Shown: positions 1 through 9,483 of the stretch, in pieces
How the letters are laid out: every line of letters starts with the position of its first letter
Position numbering within the stretch: the stretch's first letter is position 1
Assembly: GCA_022496805.1 (NCBI GenBank)
Contig: CM040092.1
Span: 18,246,113 to 18,310,112, forward strand
Length of the DNA: 64,000 nt
Direction: 5' to 3'
From: Pohlia nutans
Taxonomy: Eukaryota; Streptophyta; Bryopsida; Bryales; Mniaceae
The notes under the pieces: generated by a model
Told to the model about the DNA's origin: nothing
The model's input: only the letters and a program-made list of their open reading frames with translations
Database searches by the model: none
Made by a program: the position numbers and the translations under genes

Positions 1-172
1 TGCCACGTGGACCCCTTCCGGGAGTGCCACATGTCAAAAATAATTTTTGTGCCAAAATTGAAAAATGAGCCAAAAAATTTGAAATTAAAAAAAAAAACAT
101 ATATAATGCTAAAAACTACTCAAAACCGAGACCCTACTCAAAACTGCTCAAAACTGGCCGGATGATTCTCAC

Positions 173-625
173 TTTGCAACAAAAACCTTTGGATAACAAA
201 TTCCTCTCGGGTATGTTGTCAATGTTGCTGTGAAAAACAGCGGCGAGCTCGGACGACTTTGAATCTTTGTCAGAGGAAGCGTCGTCAAACCGCGACCGAC
301 CTTGCTTCCTGTCGTTCGTTTCGTCCTCGAGAAACTCATCCACCATATCTGCTAAGCGCATAGAGTTTGGCCCGTGCTCGAGAGTATCCAAATCTTCATC
401 ACCTCCTTCGCCGAGAAGCTTCATCCTCAACTTCATTGCCAAATTCGACCTCGTTAAAACCCGAAGAGCCTGAAGATGTGTAGGCCGACGCCCCTTCTTC
501 GACGGAGAGACGCGTACCTGCAACAGCAACGCCCTGAGTCCCCGCTCCTCCTTCGCCCTCGCTACCGCCTTTGAGCAAGTGCCCCTTGTTTTCAAAACCG
601 GCTTCATTGTCACAAGGCCCGACAT
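173..625 (-). CDS. DUF506/PDDEXK-like family protein, first exon (partial)
   Basis: The reading frame opens at an ATG at 625 and runs about 151 codons to a good donor (AAA|GTGAGA, exon end 173). The rest of the gene would lie beyond the left edge. Near the N-terminus is a MKPVLK stretch, and at about residues 90-102 the segment RLADMVDEFLEDE, followed by GRSRFDDASSDKD. This order (basic PVLK region, L-A-x-M-V-x-x-F-[IL]-E-D, then a GR-x-R / S-S-D acidic stretch) is what I know from the N-terminus of plant DUF506 proteins, a PDDEXK-nuclease-like family of largely unknown role. The usual C-x-C-F-N-G segment is not obvious, so the copy is divergent. The catalytic domain is not in the window. The region is clearly richer in GC than its flanks, as expected for a real exon. 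Confidence 0.5.
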
Positions 626-1536
626 CTTGGAATAGAATTCGAAACCTGCAGACTCGAGACCACCTCACACCAAAACCTTCACTGACGATCCCCAAACACC
701 ATTATAGAAAAACCCCAAAACAAAAAAAAAACGCTCTAAAAGACTCGAAATCTCTCCAAAAAATTCACGAACACAAAAAACATCCCATCCTCTCCGGTGC
801 ACATGGAAGGACACAAAAACAAACAGTAACAAGGACCGCAATCCACCCTAACCTACAGCCCGTGAAAACGCCATTGCCATGCAACAGGAATCAGGTGAGG
901 GAGAGAGCGAGGGAATGAGCATGGATGTAAAGGAATCGAGAAAAAGAGAGAGAGTTAAGTGCCGTCATATCTAGTAGCATGCACAAAAAGCTTAATAAGC
1001 TAAGCTAAGGTCTGGCCCTCGTCACGAAACAGTGGTCGGTTTGAGCGTGGGCTCCGGATAGGAAGGCCGTCGATCAGCACCGACGGTCAAGATCTTTCCT
1101 CAAGATTGGACCACATTGCGGGACGGGAAGGGCCAGATGCACGGGCTGGAGTCTGACGAGCCAACCAAGAATTAATTGATTGAGTTTAAATTCAGCATGT
1201 ATCAGATGTCTAATCATGCATGCAAGGCCAAGTTAAATTGAACATACAAGGCAGCAGCTGACACGGGCTTCTTTTAATGGCCATTAATATCTACTGTTCA
1301 TGGTGTTCACGAGGCTCTTCATTTTCTTTGCTTCACCACCTTGGGTTCCACAGTTAAAAGGCAGTAGTCTTCCTACAATTGAGGGCAGTGGCGGGCGAGA
1401 CCCAAAGCCATCAAATGGGTGGTCTTCCAAAAAGTTTGTGTGTCCAAGAAGTGCCTTTGACGGCCAGGCCAGGGGCCTGCCAAATCCCACAGAGAGTACT
1501 ATGAGGGGAGTGGTGGTGCCTCCCCTCATGGTACTA
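626..1536. other. Upstream region of the DUF506-like gene; no gene seen
   Basis: This holds the presumed 5' leader and promoter of the minus-strand gene ending at 625: A-rich stretches near 715-790 and a GA-rich run near 890-955 (GAGAGAGCGAGGG, AAAAAGAGAGAGAG). Small ORFs in it have no recognisable motif. From about 1,300 on, the sequence becomes GC-richer and grades into the GGTGGT palindrome array. Confidence 0.4.
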
Positions 1537-2601
1537 GGCAGTGGTGGTAGTGGTGGTGACCGTCACCACCACTCAAAAAAATTGGGGAAATGGCACGGGG
1601 TGGTGGTGACGGTCTCCACCACCACATGAAAATTAGCATGGAGGTGGTGGTGACCGTCACCACCACCAAAAAAAATTGGAGAATTGGCACGAGGGTGGTG
1701 GTGACGGTCTCCACCACCACATGAAAATTGGCATGGAAGTAGTGGTGACCGTCACCACCACTATAAACATTTTTGAATTAGCATGGGGATGGTGGTGAAT
1801 GTCACCACACCGAAAAAGAAATTGGAAATTGGCACGGGGGTGGTGGTCACCATCACTACCATCCCCAAAAATATTGAACATGTGGTGGCGATCGCCACCG
1901 GTTTGAAGGGGTCGTGGTGAGTGCCACTACCTCTTCAAAACCGGTGGTTACCCCTACTACATGTTCAATTTTTTTTGAAGTGGTTGTGTTCACCGCCACC
2001 ATTTAAAAAGAAAATTGAATTTGTGGTGGAGATGCTACCGATTTTGAAGTGGTGGTGCTTACCACCACCACTTCAAAAAATTGAACATGTGGTGGCGATC
2101 GTGACCGGTTTGGAAGGGGTGGTGGTGAGTGCCACTACCACTTCAAAACCGGTGGTGACCCCACCACATGTTCAATTTTTTTGAAGTGGCGACGGGCACC
2201 ACCACGGCAAAGGGGTGGTAGTGTCTGCCACCACTTCAATTAATTTGGACATATGGTGGCGGGCACTACCATGATCAAGGGGTGGTAGTGCTCGCCACCA
2301 CGTCTAATACTTCGGACACGTGGTGGCAAGGATCACCGGGGCAAAAAAATGGGGGAGCCCGTCACCACTTTAAATGTATTTGGACACGGGATGGCGGGCA
2401 CCACCGGGGCAAGGGGCAGTGATGTCCGCTACCACTTCAATTAATTTGGACACGTGGTGGCAGGCACCACCATGATCAAGGGGTTGTGGTGCTCGCCATC
2501 ACTTCTAGTACTTCGAACACGTGGTGACGAGCATCACTGGGGCAAAAAAATGGTGGAGCCTGTTACCACTTTAAGCTTATTTGGACACGGGATGGTGGGT
2601 A
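1537..2601. repeat. Array of short GGTGGT/ACCACC palindromes (left block)
   Basis: About 1 kb made of units of roughly 60-70 bp. Each holds a short inverted repeat such as GGTGGTGGTGACCGTCACC, joined by A/T-rich linkers like AAAAAAATTGGCACG. Along the array the units drift into related types, for example GTGGTGGCGGGCACCACC, with linkers like TTCAATTAATTTGGACAC. More than a dozen consecutive hairpin-forming units are visible. The same array resumes at 6,778 after the 4.2-kb insertion, so the two blocks were once continuous. ORFs across it are only repeat translations. Confidence 0.8.
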
Positions 2602-3303
2602 GGGAATGCTAAAAGGACCATTCTTTCTTGTAACACATACCACTGGAAAGATTCTAAAATTCCCTCTTTACTAGTGTGATCTTACATGTCCGTATTTTAT
2701 CAAATTTATACGAATACTATATTCGGATATGCCCGTATACGTGGACCGCCAAGTCAGCCCAATTGCCACCTTATGTTGCCCATTTGCTGCCTTCTCTTCT
2801 ATGGCTACTCATCTATTGCATGGGGTTTCCTTGTTCTCTTGCAGAGCTCTCTTTGCCATCGCTGGCTATCCTTGCCATATCCCGGCTTCTCCGTCACCAA
2901 GACTGTTTCTGTAACGTGACTCATCACAATCATCAGCATCTCGCGGTCAATAGTCGTCGTTTGTGATGCGGTAGCTTGCTGTCGATGCTTGACTGCTCCT
3001 GAACTCTCTTTACTCGTGCTTCCAGGTTGGTGTTGATGATTCCTCCACATTTGTATCGTTTTGGGTGTAATTTTGCACAGTCGGTGAGTGTTTTTGGAGC
3101 TTATTTGTTAATAAAAGTGGTGACTTAGGGAGTGGATTTGGATGCTTAGAGGATTTTGGTGAAAGCTCTTCTTCGTCTTCCTCATGCCAGTGCGTGTGCC
3201 GAAATGAAAGTGCAGGGCTTGTGTTGACATTGAAGATTCAGTACCTGCTTTTGTGATAATGCTCTTGTAAGGGTAAATCAAGAGGTGCAAACTGTGGTTT
3301 TCC
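2602..3303 (+). repeat. Left long terminal inverted repeat
   Basis: Reverse complement of 5993-6777, with a few percent divergence and small indels. It contains one copy of the 21-bp subterminal unit (near 2635-2655) where the right arm has five. An ORF in the arm (2676-2966) recurs almost identically in the right arm on the opposite strand and is only a consequence of the repeat. Confidence 0.85.
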
Positions 3304-5992
3304 ATGGTTTGGGATCATCGCTTATTATCAGGAAGTTGAGTTGAAAGAATGCCTGAAAGAGTAACAGATGCATTCTTTCCATCATTTGAAGCTCTTGAGC
3401 AGTAGATGGACCACCCAACTCCTGTCAAAGTTGAGGATAAGTTCATCAATCCATATTGCAAGGTAAGTTACCTTCACTGATTTTGTTGGTTCAATCTGAA
3501 TTGTCGTTGTTTATCAAACTGTAACATTCCAACCTGAATTTTCTTAGAACCTTTGTTTTAGTGTTACTTCAGACCCGTCATCATTAATGCTGAGCATATA
3601 AATACTATTATGATGCACTGAATATGATATTGACGGACTCTTAAGCTTGTGAATTTTACGGGGAATCATTGTGGCAGAATTTGAAGCAGAGGTAGAAGAT
3701 GACCTTGAATCACTCTTCATGCGAGGTCATGTAAGTTGCATTTCTGCCACTTTTTCTTGTACCTCAGTTCTGCACGCGCCATTCTTGTTTGGGTGCCATC
3801 AAATCTGTCTGAATTTTTTAGAATTGATTATTTTATTTGGGCCTTTATGTAGTACGAAAGTGCGTTTTTTTCATTGATCGTATTTTTGCAATGTATCCAA
3901 AGTATTATGACCTCATTAAACCTATAAGTGCCTCATAGCATAATAGAGCAATGGGAGCCATCCCCCTTTTGCAATGGGACCTTTACAGTCTAGTTACAAT
4001 TAGAAACGGAGTTTACGTGGCAATGACACGGTAGTCCCAAATTCATGGAATACAAATGGTGTTCCTTCATTGCTTAGAAAAGTGGATTTAAGTAAAGATT
4101 CACTTTTGATCTAGTTTTAAGAAGAAGATTTATTTATTTTTAAAATATCATTTAAAAAAATCGATTTGAGTAACTGTGAAAACAAGTTTCTATCAATGGT
4201 ATAATTTTCTATTAATACGTTTTGTTACCTTGAAATGATTCATTTGAACTCCCAGAGCGGCTACTGTTGGCCATTTAGGCACATAGACGTTAAACAAAGG
4301 AAACATATACTTATTCTTTCAGTTGCATATTGAGCATTACATGTTGAATTGACATCTGATATTTCTTGTGACAATTTTGAAACCTTTTGCATTTTCATCC
4401 ATTATTGACTGTTCTCATGCACTAAACTACAAAAGAGGCCTTGGACAAGTTTAGCAAGCATCTTGCGTATATGTGGGTAAGTTGTTTGTTTTGATGTCTT
4501 AGGAGCGTGCATGTTTCTCCTTCCAGAGTAACTAAGTTGGCATGTGCTGGAGTTTGGCATGAAAATTGCAGTGATGGGACCGTCCTTGCGAGCGTGTGTG
4601 CATAGGCTCTATTATGTACTCCATTTGTTCCGAAATAAATAGCCCCTAGGAATGTTGGATTGTGCTGGAGTTTGGCACAATAATTTGAGCGGCGGAACTG
4701 TATTGGTTGCTTGCGTGGTTTGTATTATATAATAGACTAGGTGGCCCGTGCTGGAGTCAGAGTTTGGTATATATTTTCCTTTCACTTTGTGTGATTTCAT
4801 GTGTAAATGTCTTGATCCGATTGAATGTATTCTCATCTACAGGATGGCGTAGAGAGAGAACAAGGGATAATTCAAATTTTGATAGAGCGCGATGGATTGT
4901 GAGCCAAAACTGCAAGGTATATCTTAATGTTGAAATGATACGATTGTGCAGGAAATTGATCAGCTCGGGACTTCGTTAGGTTGAGGTTCTATTTTTCTGT
5001 TGTAGATCATGAGCCCATGTAAGTACCTGGATTAGAATGTGCAATTGTAGTGTGTAGTTAAATCTACAATTGTAGTGCGTAGCTTGAAACAAACACAATT
5101 TGGGCATGATGAAGTCTACGCTGTGAAACATGATGAAATGTACTCCTCTGTAACATTGAAAAATTCAAAATCCAGCTACGAACATCAAACATTCAAAATC
5201 CCTCTACGAACATGCAGACACAGAGCTTTACAAGCTAGGTTGTTACATACATCCAACAACCTTCAATAGAAAAAATCAAAGAGACGTACGGTTCCTTAGA
5301 CGCGTCTACCAACTCCACTCTGTCAATTCGCCCGTGGACACTGATCACGTGATCCTACTCTCACTTCAAGTATCCTCACTGCAACACAAACAGAATAGAT
5401 AAAGCAACCGAAACAAAAATGAAAATACACATGCGCGTGCACATTATCATATTAATTAATTATTATTTTTAATTAATTTTTGAAGGTTTTTTCTTGAAAT
5501 TCAATTAAAAATCCCGAATTAAAACAATTTTTTTTAATATTATTGGAATGAAATTGGAATAACAAGAACTATGAGATGGTATGGTTTCCATTCTTTGATT
5601 CTACTTATATTGGAAAATCATCTTTAAAGTCTCACTTTTTGAACTAAGAATGAAACTTGACATAAACCAATTGTTTTATTTTTCTAAAAATAATAATAAA
5701 CTATTATGAAGATCCAAATTGTACAAAGGATAGTCAATTAGTACAAGCACCAAGAGAAAATTTGGTGGATTAAAACTGTACAATTTGGATGGAATTAGAA
5801 CAATTGTCATCTGTTTGTCGTCTAATATATGGACTCAAGCACATCAAAGGATTAACAGAATGAAAGAAAGAAACCTACATACAGAGAGAGCCGCCCAAGA
5901 GAGACGTGGAAATTTTGTATCACTGTTAAGCAGACGCACTTGCGGAATTGACAGAAAGACGGGCACGGGGCCACGTAGCATCAAAGGCGAGG
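3304..5992 (+). other. Interior of the 4.2-kb element; possible captured exons of an unidentified gene
   Basis: Short open stretches end at good splice sites on the plus strand. One encodes HPTPVKVEDKFINPYCK and ends at AAG|GTAAGT (3462), with one in-frame stop just upstream. Another near 3674-3730 encodes EFEAEVEDDLESLFMRGH and is followed by GTAAGT. Others lie near 4436-4477 (ALDKFSKHLAYMW, followed by GTAAGT) and 4842-4916 (after CTACAG, DGVEREQGIIQILIERDGL). The pattern looks like several exons of one host gene carried inside the element with introns retained and now decayed. I do not recognise the parent gene. The last kilobase (about 5,000-5,990) holds nothing I can name. Confidence 0.4.
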
Positions 5993-6777
5993 GAAAACCA
6001 CAGTTTGTACCTCTTGATTTATCCTCACAAGAGCATTATCACAAAAGCAGGTACTGAATCTTCAATGTCAACACAAGCCCTGCACTTTCATTTCGGCACA
6101 CGCACTGGCATGAGGAAGACGAAGAAGAGCTTTCATCAAAATCCTCTAAGCATCCAAATCCACTCCCCAAGTCACCGCTTTTATTAACAAATAAGCTCCA
6201 AAAACACTCACCGACTGTGCAAAATTACACCCAAAACTATACAAATGTGGAGGAATCATCAACACCAACCTGGAAGCACGAGTAAAGAGAGTTCAGGAGC
6301 AGTCAAGCATCGACAGCAAGCTACCGCATGACAAGCGACGACTATTGACCGCGAGATGCTGATGATTGTGATGAGTCACGTTACAGAAACAGTCTTGGTG
6401 ATGGAGAAGGCGGGATATGGCAGGGATAGCCAGCGATGGCGAAGAGAGCTCTGCAAGAGAACAAGGAAACCCCATGCAATAGATGAGTAGCCATGGAAGA
6501 GAAGGCAGCAAATGGGCAACATAAGGTGGCAATTGGGCTGACTTGGCGGTCCACGTATACGGGCATATCCGAATACAATATTCGTATAAATTTGATAAAA
6601 TACGGACATGTAAGATCACACTAGTAAAGAGGGAATTTTAGAATCTTTTCAATGGTATGCGGAATCTTTCAAGTGGTACGTGAAATCTTTCCAGTTGTAT
6701 GCGGAATCTTTTCAGTGGTATGCGGAATCTTTCCAGTGGTATATGTTACAAGAAAGTATGGTCCTTTTGGCATTCCC
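5993..6777 (-). repeat. Right long terminal inverted repeat
   Basis: Reverse complement of 2602-3303, about 80 bp longer because a 21-bp subterminal unit is amplified to five copies (6641-6745). Confidence 0.85.
6641..6745. repeat. 21-bp subterminal tandem repeat, five copies
   Basis: Five consecutive 21-bp units of the form GAATCTTTCCAGTGGTATGC(G), starting at 6641, 6662, 6683, 6704 and 6725, with a few substitutions each. The opposite terminal repeat has a single unit, so the expansion happened in one arm only. Subterminal repeats are often transposase-binding sites. Confidence 0.85.
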
Positions 6778-7010
6778 TAGGCGGGCACCAATGGGATAAA
6801 GAGTGGTGGTGCCCGCCACCACTTTAAATGGTTGTTAGCAATTGGTGGCGAGCACCACCGATACAAAGGGATGGTGGTGTCCGCCACCACTTCAATTAAT
6901 TTAGAGATATTGTGGCGGACATCACCATGATTAAGGGGTGGTGGTGTATGTCACCACGTCTAGTACTTTGGACACGTGGTGGCGGGGACCACCAGGGCAG
7001 AGATGGTAGT
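6778..7010. repeat. GGTGGT/ACCACC palindrome array (right block)
   Basis: Continuation of the array at 1537-2601: units such as GTGGTGGTGCCCGCCACCAC and GTGGTGGCGGGGACCACC, with linkers CTTCAATTAATTTAGAG and GTCTAGTACTTTGGACAC matching those of the left block near 2230-2320. The unit is broken exactly at the insertion point of the 4.2-kb element. Confidence 0.8.
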
Positions 7011-7204
7011 GGTGGTGATGGGTCATCATTGAAGACAATTTGTAGTGGTGATTGTGAATACTTTGGGGAAATTGGGAAATTAATATTGTTTATCTGGAAC
7101 TCACCTTATCGTGTGTTAGCTATGCAGATATAACAAAAACTATATTATAACCCATAAGAGGATGGTTCAGATGGAATTGGGCTTGTAGAAAAAGTGTTGG
7201 AGGA

Positions 7205-7464
7205 ATGGACGATGTGGGAGATATTTTCGAGGTTCTCAACCTCGATGATCTTCTTTCTGATAATGACATTGGGATTGATTTACCACCGCTGCTAGAAAGT
7301 GCTGAAGATGAAGAAGTTGGGGAACCTGTGGATAGGGTTCAAGAGGAAAACTTGGATCCTTCTATGTTTTTGCATACCACATACTACTCTTTTAAACGGG
7401 AATTAGGGAATTATTTCATAGATTGGTGTATGAAAGGGATAGTACCCTCGGCGGACACTATTAT
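7205..7464 (+). pseudogene. MULE/FAR1-like transposase pseudogene, 5' part
   Basis: Opens with ATG at 7205 and encodes an acidic N-terminus (DDVGDIFEVLNLDDLLSDND, then ESAEDEEVGEP). It is cut at 7464 by the left LTR of the copia element, with a 5-bp duplication (ATTAT left, ATTAG right). Across the insertion the frame is compatible with the sequence at 13768, so the retrotransposon landed in an open coding region. The acidic tract is unlike a transposase core and may be a leader domain or a separate first exon. See 13768-16713 for the rest. Confidence 0.6.
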
Positions 7465-7840
7465 TGTAAGAATTATAAAACAAACTAACTTGACAGTTGC
7501 AAGACATAACACTTCATGACGAACATAACAAGTGTTTGTAAGATGATAGAATAACTTGATTATAAATTCACCAGGAACTCCTTTTATACATAGAAGAATG
7601 TGTCCCTTGGACTCACTACTAGAGAGTGCGTAAAAACCAAGACAAAACCAACACACATTTGTTGAAACCAACAGAGAATGAGTTTAACGTAGCAAACATT
7701 TAGTCATCTGCACAGAACCAACAAGTTCCAGTTGATTTCTGTTGGAACCAACAAGTTCCTGTTGATTTTCCTCTTGGAACCAACAAGTTCCTGTTGATTC
7801 ACTACTAGAGAGTGCGTCAAAACAAGACAGAACCAAGACA

Positions 7841-8800
7841 GATTTTGTCGAAAAAAAAAAAAATTCAAAAAAATTTGAAATTTTTTCTAGATACAGAAAA
7901 ATCCCTGCATATAATACTGCAAAAAAAAATTTTGAAAAAAAAGTTTTTTTTACATCGTTAAAAATATTCAAAGACTGCTGGGAAAAAAAAACAGCTCCAG
8001 CCTTCAAGATTTTGTCGAAAAAAAAAAAAATTCAAAAAAATTTGAAATTTTTTCTAGATACAAAAAAATCCCTGCATATAATACTGCAAAAAAAAATTTT
8101 GAAAAAAAAGTTTTTTTTACATCGTTAAAAATATTCAAAGACTGCTGGGAAAAAAAAAACAGCTCCAGCCTTCAAGATTTTGTCGAAAAAAAAAAAAATT
8201 CAAAAAAATTTGAAATTTTTTCTAGATACAGAAAAATCCCTGCATATAATACTGCAAAAAAAAATTTTGAAAAAAAAGTTTTTTTTACATCGTTAAAAAT
8301 ATTCAAAGACTGCTGGGAAAAAAAAAACAGCTCCAGCCTTCAAGATTTTGTCGAAAAAAAAAAAATTCAAAAAAATTTGAAATTTTTTCTAGATACAGAA
8401 AAATCCCTGCATATAATACTGCAAAAAAAAAATTTGAAAAAAAAGTTTTTTTTACATCGTTAAAAATATTCAAAGACTGCTGGGAAAAAAAAAACAGCTC
8501 CAGCCTTCAAGATTTTGTCGAAAAAAAAAAAAATTCAAAAAAACTTGAAATTTTTTCTAGATATAGAAAAATCCCTGCATATAATACTGCAAAAAAAAAA
8601 TTTGAATTTTTTTTTTTTTTTACATCGTTAAAAATATTCAAAGACTGCTGGGATAAAAAAAAAACAGCTCCAGCCTTCAAGATTTTGTTAAAAAAAAAAA
8701 AAAATTCAAAAAAATCTGAAATTTTTTGTACATTCAGAAAAATCCCTGTATGAAATAGTGCAAAAAAAAAATTGAAAAAAAAAGCTTTTTGTACATGGCA
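7841..8800. repeat. 167-bp tandem repeat, five full units and a divergent sixth
   Basis: Units begin GATTTTGTCG at 7841, 8008, 8176, 8344, 8511 and (diverged) 8681, each about 167-170 bp. Each contains runs of A, TTTTTTCTAGATACAG, CCCTGCATATAATACTGC and CTGCTGGG...CAGCTCCAGCC. The first four are nearly identical, so amplification is recent. ORFs here are translated A/T runs. Confidence 0.95.
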
Positions 8801-8863
8801 AACGAATCGGCAATGGTTAAGTTCTTTTATAATTAGCAAGATAATTCTCATACTTGCATGAGC

Positions 8864-9060
8864 GTGTGTATGTGGTGTGGTGGTTTAGTAAGTGGTTGGG
8901 GTTTAGAAGGTCTTGTGTTCGAATCCGGCCGTAGGCAATTGGTCTTCGGTTAGCCATGGTGGGCCCTACGGTGGTGGGTCGGGGTTCTTGGCCTGGGCAG
9001 TCAAATTTTTTTCCGGGCAGCCCAAAATTTCCGGGCAGCTACTTTTCCTCGCGCAGGCCA
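8864..9060 (+). mobile_element. tRNA-derived SINE-like segment
   Basis: Contains an A-box-like TGGTTTAGTAAGTGG (about 8880-8894) and, about 30 bp on, a near-perfect pol III B box GTTCGAATCC (8919-8928), followed by a non-tRNA GC-rich tail with TGGGCAG repeats. It does not fold as a complete tRNA, so a SINE or tRNA-related relic is more likely. Ends are uncertain. Confidence 0.5.
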
Positions 9061-9358
9061 GAAAAAATGAATGCTAGATTAGAAACTTTCTTTATATGTA
9101 TACTTGGACATTGAAGCAACATCGAACCAAGACATTTCTGTTGATTGTGATCCGGAATCAACTGTTCCTAACCCGCACACGAACCAACAGAATTTCTGTT
9201 GATTTTCTCTTACACCGGAACCCCATTTCTCTAGTAGTGACTAGGACGATGCTCTTTAAAAGAGTCACGTCCTTTCACATATCCTTTCATAGAAAGATAT
9301 GACTATAAAACTATTGATACTAAGGTTCTATGTTACTTATGTTGATATACTTCTATCA

Positions 9359-9371
9359 CTCCCACTTAACA
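9359..9371 (-). other. Polypurine tract of the copia element
   Basis: Minus-strand TGTTAAGTGGGAG, directly before the 3' LTR (which begins TGATAGAAG on that strand). It is in the expected position for plus-strand priming. Confidence 0.8.
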
Positions 9372-9483
9372 TAGAAACCTTATTGTACTAATTTGGAATC
9401 TCCCACTTCTTCTAACCCAACTAATGTCGTACACATCAAGTGTTTTTGTTTGGGCAATCCCTTCGTGAGAAAATGTGCAACCA

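Larger units (their letters stand above)
2602..6777. mobile_element. 4.2-kb DNA transposon with ~0.7-kb terminal inverted repeats
   Basis: The ends are near-exact reverse complements: the left begins GGGAATGCTAAAAGGACC, the right ends GGTCCTTTTGGCATTCCC. Inversion continues inward for about 700 bp (2602-3303 against 5993-6777). Both ends abut TA. A sister unit of the host array (near 2395-2410, GGATGGCGGGCACC) shows the insertion cut a GGATGG-GGGCACC context, with GGTGGG left and GGCGGG right as a possible 6-bp duplication. The superfamily is therefore unresolved: TA duplication would suggest Tc1/mariner, while long TIRs with captured sequence would suggest a Mutator-like element. No transposase is seen inside, so the copy is non-autonomous. 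Confidence 0.8.
7614..9239. mobile_element. CACTA (En/Spm-type) non-autonomous element inside the copia LTR
   Basis: Starts CACTACTAGAGAGTGCG and ends TTTCTCTAGTAGTG, with a 3-bp duplication ACT on both sides (7611-7613, 9240-9242); the intact right LTR provides the empty-site sequence (GGACTAGGACG). Subterminal sequence repeats the motif TTCCTGTTGATT / AACCAACA in both orientations, as CACTA transposase-binding regions do. A second copy of the 5' terminus begins at 7800, so the left end is duplicated or marks a nested insertion. No transposase is encoded; the interior is a 167-bp tandem array and a SINE-like segment. Confidence 0.9.
7465..9358 (-). repeat. 3' LTR of the copia element, split in two
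   Basis: Positions 7465-7613 plus 9243-9358 add up to 265 bp, the length of the intact right LTR. Between them sit the CACTA element and its duplicated ACT. Confidence 0.9.

Noticed and set aside
2676..2966. Plus-strand ORF with a hydrophobic stretch, mirrored at 6293-6619
   Set aside because: Both copies lie in the terminal inverted repeats of the 4.2-kb element; the pairing reflects the repeat, and no family motif is present.
4610..4650. Stowaway-like terminus (CTCCATTTGTTCCGAAATAAAT)
   Set aside because: No partner end with a TA duplication found nearby.
7684..8851. Phe/Lys-rich minus-strand ORFs
   Set aside because: They are translations of the 167-bp A/T-rich tandem array inside the CACTA element.
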